The notes beneath the pieces are model-generated. The model searched no databases. It was not told the origin of the DNA and saw nothing but the letters and a program-made list of their open reading frames with translations. 64,000 nt of DNA from NCBI GenBank assembly GCA_030052745.1, contig JANBVO010000018.1, positions 496,001 through 560,000 of the forward strand, given 5' to 3'. Within the stretch, counting starts at the first letter, position 1, and the number at the start of each line of letters is the position of its first letter. Below are positions 45,614 to 56,215 of the stretch, one piece after another. This DNA is from Pleurostoma richardsiae (lineage: Eukaryota > Ascomycota > Sordariomycetes > Calosphaeriales > Pleurostomataceae). A program made the translations under genes and the position numbers.

Positions 45614-47732
45614 CTATGGGTCCCGGCCCTCGACAGGATCCTGACCTTCGACGAGATTCTGTGCATCGCTGAAGAAGAAAAAAAGTCAGCGCTGAGCTCA
45701 ACTTGCGCTTATAATCAGCAACGTACGTGAGTAGGCGATCAGGTAGAAACCAGACCGCGGGTAAGACAGGAATTGTCGTTGCAAAACCGACGTAGGTGAA
45801 GTAGGCCATGATCGTATTGTACTGCAACTATATGTGAGAATCAATCGTAGCAAGGTAAATCTAATGAACTTACAGCTCTCGCAATTGCGGCCCTCTGCGG
45901 TGTACCTATGGCCGGCAGTCCGACAGTGATCGAGTTGTAAGCGGCATCGATGAGCTTCGGGGTTCCCATGCTCCCCAATTCTCTCACCAACTCCGCCCTT
46001 AAATGGCTCGTGTAGATTCCACCCCCGATAGCCGCGCCAATGGTGCTGCCGAGGGTGTTCATGCAGACGGCAAGCGAGGTCATCTGGGCGAGCTCGGTGT
46101 GTGGTACCGCCACCGTCAGCGCGACGAAGCAGCCCGTGCTCACGATGCCTGTACCGATGCCCTGAATCAGCTGCACGACGACAACCTCGGCGATGGAAGA
46201 CTGCCCCGTGCGGATGCGGAACATGACCCCATAGCCGATGACGCGGACCACCGCCCCGGCAGCGATGATCCACTTGTACCGCCTGGTCCACCACATGACG
46301 GCCCCCATGGAGAGTCCCGCGGTGAGTTACATGACGTTGGTGCCAGCCGTGATGAGGTTGGCGTCGCGGACGCTGAGACCCCGGGCCACAATGAGCCACT
46401 CGTAGAAGTAACTGTGCGTCACTGCAGCAGCAGTACCATCAAAGGAATAAACCAGCAGGGCTATGGTGATAGTCAGGTCCTTGAAGTAACGGCTCGGCAG
46501 GATAGGATGTTTGGCCACGAAACGTTCATAGAACGGCAATAGGAGCAGGAATACGGCACCGACAACCAAGCAGGCAATCAGCCAGCCGGTCCGCCAGCCT
46601 TTCGGGAGCGTCCCAGCTAGACTAGCTGGGAGGAGGATCAGCGCTAGGCCGCCACAGAACAGTGCAATGCCACCGAGGTCAATCTGGGAACAGAAATCGT
46701 AGAAGGAAATCCTCAACTTGGTTGGAAAGCCAAGTTTCTTGGCTTTGTACTGGAATCCTAGGACGGTACCGATAAGCGGGGCGAGCCCAACAGGCATGAC
46801 GATAGCCAGCATGCCGATTCCCCATCTCCAGCCAATGCCGCCGATCACACTGTCTGTGACAAAAGCAGAGATGAACCTGTTGGCAGTAAGAATCTACTCG
46901 GTTCCCAGGCTTCCACGTCTCGGGGTGCCTACGGCATGAACATGAAGGGCAGGAACTGTATCTGAACGGCGAACCCGCGTTGCCTGGCCGAGGAGAAGTC
47001 GGCCACCAAGATGTCGTTGATGGTGTTGACACCTGTCTGCCCGAGAACATGCAGCATGTATCCTGCAGCCCAGGCGTTATAGTTGGGCGACGCAGCACAG
47101 AGCACGTGTGCAATGATGAAGAAGAGAACCCAGACGGGGTAGAGCTCGCCACGGCCGAAGACGTCGGACAGCTTGGCAACAAGTGGCTTGAGGGTGGCAA
47201 AGCAGAGACCGCCGGCGGTAGTCAGGGATTGACTGGCAGAGATCCGCTGGAAGCTCGATAGCGCAAACACATAGTACCTGTAGACCGTTGTGTTGTCGAA
47301 CTCACTTCGATTAGTTAGCCAACAGGAGCTCCTGCGCGATCGAAATGATGATGCATCTCGGACATACTATGCAAACATGGATATGACAATCCTGTAGCTT
47401 GCTGTAAGTGCCACCATTTATTTATACTCGTGTGGTCACAGTTAGACATACGCAGTCAACAAGACCATCTTTCCATTCTTTCCCCAGACGGCCGTGATGG
47501 CTTCCATCTTCCTCGTGCCGGACGCCTCTCCCTCCACCACGAGGTCCGGCTTCTGCAGTTCGACGTCTAAGGTTGCATCATCGACAGGACGGACCTCGTC
47601 AATGTCGTTGCTGGAGAAGCCCACGGCATGGGCCGTGGTATTCGTCTCCATGTTTGCTGGGTGGAGGGCGTCCGAGTCACTTGGCGACTTTGATAACGGA
47701 GCAGGCGAGCTCCCTGTCCTATTGGAGTTCAT
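45614..47732 (-). pseudogene. Siderophore-iron-type MFS transporter with one in-frame stop
   Basis: The exons 47732-47452, 47397-47368, 47304-46933, 46876-45874, 45827-45727 and 45668-45614 would give 613 residues, the size of fungal SIT (Mir/Arn) transporters. The N-terminus is acidic and cytosolic; then LLTAYRIVISMFAY joins across a 30-nt exon to EFDNTTVYRYYVFALSSF. SIT-like signatures are KLSDVFGRGELYPVWVLFFI and GQTGVNTINDILVADFSSARQRG. A TAA at 46329-46327 (codon 411, between TNVM and LTAGLSMG) interrupts an otherwise continuous frame; the ancestral codon was probably CAA. Six exons with good splice signals argue that the gene was recently functional. It may be a null allele, a fresh pseudogene or a sequence error. 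SIT carriers import ferric siderophores by proton symport. Confidence 0.72.
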
Positions 47733-49131
47733 GCCTCCAAACTCATCCAAGCTTGTGACAGCGAGATGCCCATTTTATACATCGCAAGATTCGAAAACCA
47801 CAGAGAGGAGCCTGACACTTGACCTGGTCTTGCTATAATGCCCTCGTTGGCGCCACTGGTTTGTCGTTCCCAATCATCCACTGCGTATATCTAATGATAA
47901 CCCTCCGACGGGGGTCATCCGGAAGATCAATCTGCAGGTGACCGACCCTTCCTGGCCGGTTCGTTGGAAGCTATCGCCCATTGTGGGGTCCGGCCGGGAA
48001 TCATATGCAAGCTAATCGGGGACCCTGTACGCCAGGCAGACCGCCAAATACGACCCCAGGCCTCAAGCTATTCCCAATATCTCGCAGAGGTAACACCAAG
48101 GATCGACACAATGACATACTAAAGTATTTTCACAAGCCTCTGGAAGCTGCCGGGGTCAAGCGCTCACATTTCCCTCTGCTTGAGCCAAGGTTGAACTTCA
48201 ACCAGCGGACTGAGCAGTTCAATCTCGTGGGCTGGTCTTGTCTATACGTGCTGTAGTTCCCCGAACCCGCAAAAGCTTATCAAGAATTGCAGATCCCACT
48301 CGGCATTGATGGTGGCAGCCGACAGCCGAACACCTGTTCATTGTAGGAAGGTGTCTAGAAAGCCAAGACCTCCGGCCAGACCCCATGCGGCGTAATGATC
48401 AAGCAGGGATATTGATGAGGAAGATAAAGAGATGATAGGGCTGTCGCTCTATGGCCATTTAGCTATCTAACCTCCAGACACTGCGTAAGCTATCGAGAGG
48501 CATTGCAGCCGGCTCGTGTAAAGAGACCAGCTGCATCTGGTAAAATGACGATCTTTTGGGGCCGGCTCTCCTCCGTCACTCTGCAAAGCATACATAGGAG
48601 TCATGAGCAGGAAATGATGCGCGTGTCCAATTGTCTCGTTTTGCTGACATTGAATCGCTGTAAAACTGACAGACCTTTCTCGAAGCTGGAGTCTTTGGGC
48701 CATTGATGGACGAACTGGACGGCTTGCAAACTTTATTTCAGACAGTACTTCTGTTATGAGCTCGACTGAGTGCTTAGTCTTCGTTTAATCTCCATCCTGT
48801 CATTGTATGATGCATTATACCATATGGCTGAACGATGGCATATGGACAGCTCGGCCCGTGGTGTACCTCAACCCAGAAGACCACAAGCTTTTTGCGCCGC
48901 CATCTCATCAAAACCTTCGTCGGCCAGACCTCAGAAAGAGACTTGGAGAAGCTATTTACCCACATGAACCCTGCTTTTCATTGCTCTTCGTCCGATATAT
49001 AGGCACTTGAGGCTCGTCATGTGTCGGCTCTGTAAAGGCTGTTTAAAATTACCCCATTCCAACATCCTGCCAATCGTAGGCGCAGTGTTCCCGAGTCACA
49101 GTTCAGAAATCAGCCTTTGTAACACAAAGTG
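47733..49131. other. Intergenic region, about 1.4 kb
   Basis: Promoter region of the SIT-type transporter (minus) and of the first small secreted protein (plus). A TGATAA word occurs at about 47895. No coding sequence is supported. Confidence 0.5.
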
Positions 49132-49724
49132 ATGAAGACGACTCAGCTTGCCCTTGTGTTGGCCATAGCCAGCGCAGCCATCTGCGCCATTGTTGCTCCT
49201 TCGGCTTCGACAGCAGATATCACCGGCACAGCGCTGACTGCCGGCATCACAACTGCCCCAGCCCTCGAGTCGGCAGCGACCCTTGATCCTAGAGATGACA
49301 TCGACATATCCACATATGCCCGTGGGATAGACATCTCAGAACTCCCCCAGTGTTATGTAGGCTCCCAACTTTGAGGACTATACCGATCCACGATGCTGAT
49401 TTGAGTCCCTCTGTAGCAAACGTGCATGTTCACGGACAGGTGGGACAAATTCGACCCGATAAACCTGGCGCCGGAGAAGTTTTGCAACAGGAGGATGATC
49501 ATCACCTGGCAAAACGACTATTGGGGTCCGTGTGTCAAGAAGCACTGCCAGCTCATAGGCTCCGGTGAGTGAAACTGGAAGGATTCGCCTAAGGCCACTT
49601 GAGCGCGATTGCTAAAACCAAGATAGACGTCATGGAAGACTGGTACAAGAAGACTTGCCCAAGTGTTCGCAGATTTTACGTAGTTGCTGTGGCCACATTG
49701 GTCAAGCCCTTTGACGATGCATGA
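49132..49724 (+). CDS. Small secreted cysteine-rich protein, CFEM-like (copy A)
   Basis: The exons 49132-49356, 49417-49564 and 49627-49724 encode 156 residues. A signal peptide (MKTTQLALVLAIASAAICA) precedes an Ala/Thr-rich linker, the motif DIDISTYARGIDISELPQC and a Cys-rich domain. Cysteine spacing from Cys74 is C-x3-C-x19-C-x15-C-x4-C-x15-C. The first (P-x-C-x3-C) and last (C-x4-C-x15-C) parts match the CFEM consensus, but the central C-x-C pair is absent. CFEM proteins bind haem or serve as cell-surface or effector proteins in fungi; the assignment here is inference. The DPRD stretch could be a Kex2-like processing site. A convergent paralogue (copy B) lies 0.85 kb downstream with introns at matching positions and an identical 148-nt middle exon length. 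Confidence 0.7.
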
Positions 49725-50568
49725 GCGGAGGGTGCCGCCATACGAGACGACATCTGCACCGGGACCTGGGACATCTGATTGTGGAGGACAGATCCCTGGT
49801 GGGATGGAATGTCCCATCCATCCATAACGGCTATTAGACAGCTTGTCTGTGAACGCGACGTCAGAAACTGCAGGCGATGGTCGGACAGAGATACCAAGCA
49901 CTCACAATCGCTGCAACGTACTTGGGGCAAGGCCCTGTAGGTTCGGTCAACAGGTCTGCCAACTGGCATGTTTCAGTTGCGATGAGGTGTGGCAATCTGG
50001 GTCGAGGAGCCATTGCCATCAATCGCGCCGAAGCCTGTAACACCGTCTTTATGCAGGTTAGCCATCGCACAGGCAGCTTCGTATTTCTAAAAGGTGTTGT
50101 CGAATTGACTGACATCCCCATCGACGGGACTCTAAGATAACCATGGCTGTACCATGTTGGAGCTTCGCACGGAGGCTAGTGGTGGACTGACAGTGGAGAG
50201 CCGTCGGCCTTCGCTTCGTAGGTGACCGAGACTGTGACGTCCAAACGCTTCGCTTGAGCTTCACGATCGCAGCGTTATGGATGGTCCAGGTGTGTTGTGG
50301 TCACTTGTCAAGGTACTCTGGTTGCTGAGAGTGACCAGATGTAATAGTGCCGCTTGTGGGGAGCTTGTACTGATGAAAGGATATCGAAGTATAATGGCAC
50401 GTCCACCAGCCGGCTAGGTGAGCGAGGCAGCGTTCTTGGCCGAAAGCATTCCCATAGATCTCTTCCAAGCTTACGTGACGGGGGACTTGGAAGGGAATTA
50501 CCAGATCACGGCCAGACGGCCACTGGTCGAGGTTGATAAGCGAGACTTGCGTCTGTCCTCCAGCCTTT
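49725..50568. other. Spacer between the convergent secreted-protein paralogues
   Basis: The frames on both strands were searched for a third copy by looking for WDKFD and EKFC blocks; none was found. A minus-strand open frame at 49861-50121 has no recognised domain. Confidence 0.5.
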
Positions 50569-51184
50569 CTATGTCGTGAACACCCTTCCAGACTCTTTTG
50601 GACAGGTTTTCCAGAACCACTCTCTGGCCGCTGCGCAGATGTCAGCTACAGGATCCCAGTACCACAGGACGTTCATGCGGAGGCACTTACCGGCATTGCC
50701 TTCGGGGCAGTTCTCATATACGCACGGCCCGAGATAGTACGACTCCCAGTAGAAAAGCTTTTGCGGGTCGCAGAATTTTTCTGGCGGCAGGTTTATTACG
50801 TCGAACTTGTCCCATCTAGCCGTGAAGAAGCACATTTGCTATGGTAGATACTGTGTTAGCAATTCCCCGCTGTCGACACGCTCGGCAGGGGGGCATGTAA
50901 CGTACGTGACATTTCGGGAGTCCAGCCAGATCTATACCCCGTCCTGCGTACGTAGATATATCGATGTCCTCCCTGGCCTCAAGAGCCGCTCCTGTTTCGC
51001 GAGCCGCAACACTGATGAAGCCTGGAAGTGTTCTGGTCCCAGTGATATAATACTGACGCGGCCGACTCGTCGTAGTGGGTTCAAGTGTTCTCGTGCCAGT
51101 GATGTAGTATCGGGATCCCGGCATGGCTGCGGAGAGTGCCGAGCTGGCCATGGCCAGGGCTGCGATAATTGTATTAATCTTCAT
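50569..51184 (-). CDS. Small secreted cysteine-rich protein, CFEM-like (copy B)
   Basis: The exons 51184-50906, 50838-50691 and 50630-50569 encode 162 residues. After a signal peptide (MKINTIIAALAMASSALSAA) there are two copies of YYITGTRTL (residues 26-34 and 45-53) absent from copy A, then REDIDISTYAGRGIDLAGLPKC and a domain with C-x3-C-x19-C-x15-C-x4-C-x14-C spacing. WDKFDVINLPPEKFC and GPCV align with copy A. The second intron (60 nt, GTAAGT donor, GCTGAC branch point, GCGCAG acceptor) is a multiple of three and has no stop, so retention would give a 182-residue form with one extra cysteine. Convergent with copy A. Probably an extracellular or effector-like protein; function unknown. Confidence 0.7.
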
Positions 51185-51510
51185 ATTGTATGTTTGAGGG
51201 GTTGGTGTTCAAAAGTCTGTAAACACGGTGTCGTAGACAAACAGTTTATTAATGGGGTCTGATGTGATGGCCTTCCGATCGATGGCTATAAAGACGAGCC
51301 GAGTGAGCTGACCACACCGCAGAAAGGAAATCGGGCCCGCTTTACCGTCTTTAAACCAGCGGAGAAGTCTCGGTCGAGCCATGGCATACCGAGTGCAATT
51401 GTGCTTCTGCTGACCATGGTGTCCGGCTGCCGAAGGTTTCAGCGGACCAGTGGGCCATCAAGCTTGGTAAAATCGACCGCAAGACGATGATCATTGGGAT
51501 ACATGGCAAC
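51185..51510. other. Intergenic region
   Basis: Upstream region of copy B of the secreted pair and 3' flank of the glycosyltransferase-like gene. Nothing else is recognised. Confidence 0.6.
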
Positions 51511-53686
51511 TCATAGATGCTGCTGACCTTCTTTCCAACGACCCACGATATCCTCCCTCTCCGCCTCGTCCATCTTCTCCCACTCCAGCTCTCCCCGCGC
51601 CAGCCTCGCAGTCGCGATGAGGTCGTTCACGCTCGTGCGCCCAACCTTCTGTATCTCCTTGTACAATCCCATAAACGCGTACCCAGGAACTCCACAGGCG
51701 CCTTCTTTCGTATTAATACGGGTGCCTCGTGACTTTGTCTCTCACGAACCGTGGAACTTACCTGCTGCCGGTTTGAGCACCAACCCACCTACTCCTTTGC
51801 CAAATCCCTTCAGGAAACCAATCGGTCCTTCCCTCTGGGCTCCCTGGACTGGCTGAGTCACGAAGCCTGTCAAGCCGTCGTACAGACCGTGGCTAAAGCC
51901 CTGCGTCGTACGCGTTAGTATCTCCTAGAGTGTCTTGAACGCGGACTGCTTTCTTACCTTCCCAGCGGCGACCATGCCGCTCTTCCACCCCGTGATGCTA
52001 TGAGGCTCGCGAACCGTCGTATCGCCGTAAAGTCTTGGAGCGTTGTGAAATCCCCTCGCGAGACCGTGGGGGAAGGTCACAGGCGTCTTGAGTCCTGCTA
52101 CCATGGTTTGGCCGATGCCTTTCCCTGCCGAGACCACCACTGATGAATATGATCGAGAGGGGTTGCCGTCCAGGGCTGCTGCTGCTGAGCTCTCTTTTTT
52201 CGTTGTTGCCAGCCGATATGCCTCCCTTGGTCCCGCGGTCGCGCCGCCCAGTATCCCCTTGACGGCCTCTGAGGTCGCGGATGCCAGACCGGTCAGTGGG
52301 TCGTGAGGCCGTCGAGCAAGATCCCAGTCGTAGGCTCGGTGTCTGGAATATTAGTAGATGTGCTATAAATCTAGAAAAACAAGAGCCTTACAGTCGGAGT
52401 TCTTTGGCTTCCACTTCATTCCGGCTGACCAGAGTAAACGCCACGACCGAAGATATCAGCCGAGAGTCTCCTTTGATTCCCCAAGCAGCGAGACTCCGTT
52501 GTCCAGCAGGATACCGGGCACGATCGAGCCCGAGGCTTTGGAGTATTGCTGAGGAGGTAACGTCACCGCCTTCCTGGAGATGACTAAAACCGACGTGCTT
52601 AGGCCAATCGCCCGCTCTCTCTGGAATCAGTGGGCTGCTGCTAGGTGTTCAGCGCCGGTTAGCTAACATAAGGGAGGGACGTACCTGATATAAGTAACAG
52701 GGACGCCGAGCCGATGTAACAGGCCCGGCGCGAGCATCAGCTCTAACGGCTCAAGCTCTAGGACGTCATCGCGGAAGTGGTTAACGACGTCTCCGAGCTG
52801 CTGCCACGTGAAGATCTCTACAGCGGCAAAGGAAGCCCGGTTTGCAAAGGCGTAGCTGTCTCCCAGCCGGGTCAGCGGATGAGGGTAATTCCCGGTCGGT
52901 GTCCAGGGGTTACTGCCGTCTATCAGCATAGATGCACCATTTAAGCATGCCTTGGAGGCAGACGGACGTCGTCATGAGATGGAGAGGCACGCCCAACTTC
53001 TCTGCGCAGTGCACGTGGGAGAATGCCAAGGGCGTGGCGATGATAGCGTCGGCAACGAAGGGAGTGCCATCCTTCGAGGGCTCGATGCATGCTTTCCATG
53101 TCCGCGGCAAGATGTCTGTCATGGATGCCCGCCACTTTTGGATTCCCTCCTTGGTGACGGCCTGTCGGGGGTGATCGGCCGATAACGACCAGATCATCTC
53201 CTCTGCCTCTCCCCCAAGGTCGAAGAATTCCACGCCCTTCCGTTCGATCACATCCTTGTGTTCCGGGTGGGTGGCTAGGCGGACGTGGTTTTCGTTGAGT
53301 GAGCCCAGAGATTGTGCAATTGAGATGAAGGGGAGGACTTCGGACAACGGCCCCACGGCGAGCATGATGATATCTATTCTCGTGGTCTTGTCCGACTGCT
53401 TTGGTGAAATCATGGGACTGTCGATATAGGGCGGCGGAGGGATTTCTCCATCCGAAGTTTCAGTCGCCGCATCCGTTCCATCCGGTGTATACAGGATGGA
53501 GGCATCGGAGTCTGTGTCATCCAAACGCCATGCCGATAGAGGAACAGCAATATCGACGCCTTCTAGTGGACGGCTGCAGCCCTCGGCACATGCCGCCGTG
53601 GCCCGGTTCAGGCCCAGGTCAAGCCTGCCATCGTCGTCAAACCAGAACTTGAGACTAAAATCTCTTTCGTCAATTTCACGTATCAT
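51511..53686 (-). CDS. GT1 (sterol-glucosyltransferase-like) protein lacking the donor-binding half
   Basis: The exons 53686-52968, 52912-52685, 52637-52392, 52342-51958, 51900-51762 and 51704-51511 encode 636 residues in one open frame. The N-terminal half is the acceptor-side GT-B fold of fungal UDP-glucose:sterol glucosyltransferase relatives: PPPPYIDSP linker, IDIIMLAVGPLSEVLPFISIAQ, VRLATHPEHKDVI, GVEFFDLGGEAEEMI, then NPWTPTGNYPHPLTRL and APGLLHRLGVPVTYI. After HVGFSHLQEGG the family should continue with VYIGFGS and HHGGAGTT blocks of the sugar-nucleotide domain. Here it jumps within about 25 residues to the C-terminal segment (LAAWGIKGDSRLISS, AYDWDLARRPHDPLTG, GFLKGFGKGVGGLVLKPAA, GVPGYAFMGLYKEIQK). 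A glucosyltransferase reaction is therefore unlikely. ATG 53686 was preferred to a GTG at 53713. Confidence 0.75.
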
Positions 53687-55022
53687 GACGGGACCTGGAA
53701 GGAGTGATGTCACTAAATTACTCCGTCATTGTTGTGTTCTCGACGGCGGCGGGCGACTTTATGCTGGGCACTTCAATTTGGATGCCTGGCGATGGGGCGG
53801 TGCAGCCTTGAAGGATCTAGCGCTTGAAACGCTACCCGAATCGAAATGACCCTGCAAGAATTGATCAGACCTTGTAGATGCGCCTGATGACTGGCGAAGA
53901 GACGCGTGGCCTTGCACATTTAGAATACCTGGCATCAACCCTGGAGGACATCTCTCGTCCTTTGACTGAGGGCACACGTAATTGCTCAAATATTCCACCG
54001 CTTACAACGAAACGTGGGAAGTTGCTCGAATCATGTTCGCGTTGATATACTTGTCATTCAAGACTAACATTGCTGGCTCAATCATTGATTATTGGAAACC
54101 GTCATCATGAACCTGGGATGACTGCGATATATAGAGAAGCAGTGACAGGCCCGAGAACCAAGGTCGGAGGCCCGGAAACATCAAGGCACATCTAGCGAGG
54201 CCCTGTATGGAGTACTTGCTCACACTGGTGAGATAATTTGAGTCGCAGGGTTTCTCCTCTTGCCGGAAGTCGGATTGGACCTAGCACGCCGTATCCTCTT
54301 CTAGCCACGGAAGACGACTTCGCGGGTCTACCTGAAGGTACCGCGACGAAGAAAGAGGAAAAGGAGCAAGGTCAAAATTTCCGCACGCCTCGCCTATCCG
54401 AGGGGAGGGCGGCACCGAAAAACTTACCTGTGTCATGTAATTTTTCTCCAGTGCGGGGGTTGAACTTGCGGCTTGTCGATTATTGTCCTCCGATCGGCCA
54501 CGTTCGCAACATATACTAGGCCCTCACGTCTCCGGGTTTGACCTGAAGGTGTTCAGCGCCCACCACTAGACACTCACTTCTGCCTTAGTTTGATTGATAA
54601 GGGCAGGCCGGCAAACGCAGCACCCGAAGCGAGACCAGCGGACGAAGGCCATCAGCTGAATACCTCCACCAGACCACCTCAGCCATTTCACGTCTGTGTC
54701 GGACAGGTTGATATTACATGCGCTCGGCAACGGCTACTAGGCGCTCCTTGCTCGACGCATCACTGAAGAGCGAGCAAATCTGGCAGATGGCTGTGTCAGG
54801 AGGTGCCTCTCCTTGGGAGGCCCTCAGAGCCAATAGGTCACCAACACATGACGACCGACGTGGTGCATTGAGTGTGAGCTGAGAAGAGGAAGGAGAAGGT
54901 CGCATACGACACGACCACTTACCCTCGCCAGGCTCCTTTGCGACACTTCGAGACCGCCTGACTTAAGGTGGCCGGCCAGATAATGGCGCCTTTTTTGCGA
55001 CGCGTATCTTGCACCATTTCCC

Positions 55023-55044
55023 ACTTGGGACAGACTTGGGACAG
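55023..55044 (+). repeat. Two tandem copies of an 11-bp unit
   Basis: ACTTGGGACAG is repeated exactly twice head to tail. No function is seen. Confidence 0.6.
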
Positions 55045-55406
55045 AGCCGGAACAGAGTCGTTATGGCCTGAGTGGAACGACTTGATAGATAACAAGGAGC
55101 GGCCTCCTCGAGCCGTGGCCACCTGCTCTGCAAAGAGGTCTGTCTCTCCTGCTGTACCGCTTCAGGCCAGCAGAGGGTAGAGACTATACCGTATGACACA
55201 CTCGCCATATCTGTGTGTGCCAGTATGTGCACGGCACAAGATGGGCCGATGCGGCCTCTTTGATGGAACCATCAAGCGATCATCCATCGCTCCAGGGCGG
55301 CGTAGATGAGGTCATCAGCATTCCGGTTTGAGAGCCGCCACCAGGAGGAGCGTGAAGAACCGGTGCGATGACGGAAGATGGAGAGCACCCGAGACAGGCC
55401 GGTGAG

Positions 55407-55433
55407 GAGGCGGACGAGGCGGACGAGGCGGAC
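55407..55433 (+). repeat. Three tandem copies of a 9-bp unit
   Basis: GAGGCGGAC is repeated three times exactly. It is likely a minisatellite seed; no gene spans it with support. Confidence 0.6.
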
Positions 55434-55807
55434 GGAAAGGGAGGGGATAGCAAGACATTTTAAGAACGCGAGCCCCCTGTCCCGCGCGCCGACTCGCCGA
55501 GACTGTGCCTCGACGCGAGGAAACCGGAGTGGAGTGGGGCAGCGAAGCTATCTCGACGCGGTGCGCCTTGGACCCGGGCCGGTCGACGCGTTGATTGGCC
55601 GCTGTGACGATTGATGGGGAGTGATCGAGCAAATGAAAACACTGCAATTCTTTCGTCCTCTGGCCGGAGGGAAATGGACCTGCAGAAGCGCAAATCACCT
55701 TGCGAGACACGAGAGGAAGCACGACAATCTCGGACCAGTCAGCGCGCCGTCGAGCCTCGTCTCCTGCATCTCTGACGCCCATCGTGCTGCATGTCGTCGA
55801 GCCTTTC

Positions 55808-55832
55808 CTCTTCTCCTCTTCTCCTCTTCTCC
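55808..55832 (+). repeat. Tandem CTCTTCTC repeats in a polypyrimidine tract
   Basis: CTCTTCTC occurs three times in a row inside a longer C/T-rich stretch (about 55800-55850), as often seen in fungal promoters and leaders. Confidence 0.5.
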
Positions 55833-56209
55833 GTCTTCTCCTCATCTGTCTGTTGCTGTCTGGCAAATAGGAGATCTCGAAGAAGCTCTCGCATGAATGA
55901 TCGCCGGCTCCGTGTTCTTGTCGCCGATTCCCGAAGTACTGTACCTCGTTTCATCAGGTGAGATTCGACCTGCAGATGCACCCGCTCTCCGAGTCGCGTC
56001 GTCTTCCTACTCCCTCCCTTTCCCACCTTGTCTACCCACAAATCCAGATCGATCCCACCCCCCTTGCTTCGTCTAATTGCCTTTTGCTTGCCGTCATCCC
56101 CCACTCCGCTTCTCTGCATGCCTCCTTATGTAACCCTGATCTTCCCCGTGATCCCTCTGCCCCTTTTCCTGATTGGCAGTGGCCCCTCCTGCGCGCCAGC
56201 TCAGCCCTC

Positions 56210-56215
56210 ACGCGT
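56210..56215. promoter_or_regulatory. ACGCGT (MCB-like) word
   Basis: ACGCGT, the MBF-bound cell-cycle box, lies about 820 bp upstream of the KEN-box protein start. A single copy is weak evidence for G1/S control. Confidence 0.25.

Noticed and set aside
49725-50568. Possible third copy of the secreted cysteine-rich family between the two paralogues
   Set aside because: Neither WDKFD nor EKFC blocks nor the cysteine spacing could be found in any frame.
54440-54500. tRNA-like B-box word (GGGTTGAACTT) in an intergenic region
   Set aside because: No matching A box or cloverleaf stems could be drawn.
55315-55866. 183-codon Arg/Pro-rich minus-strand frame
   Set aside because: Arises from GC-rich tandem repeats and a CT tract; no conserved pattern.
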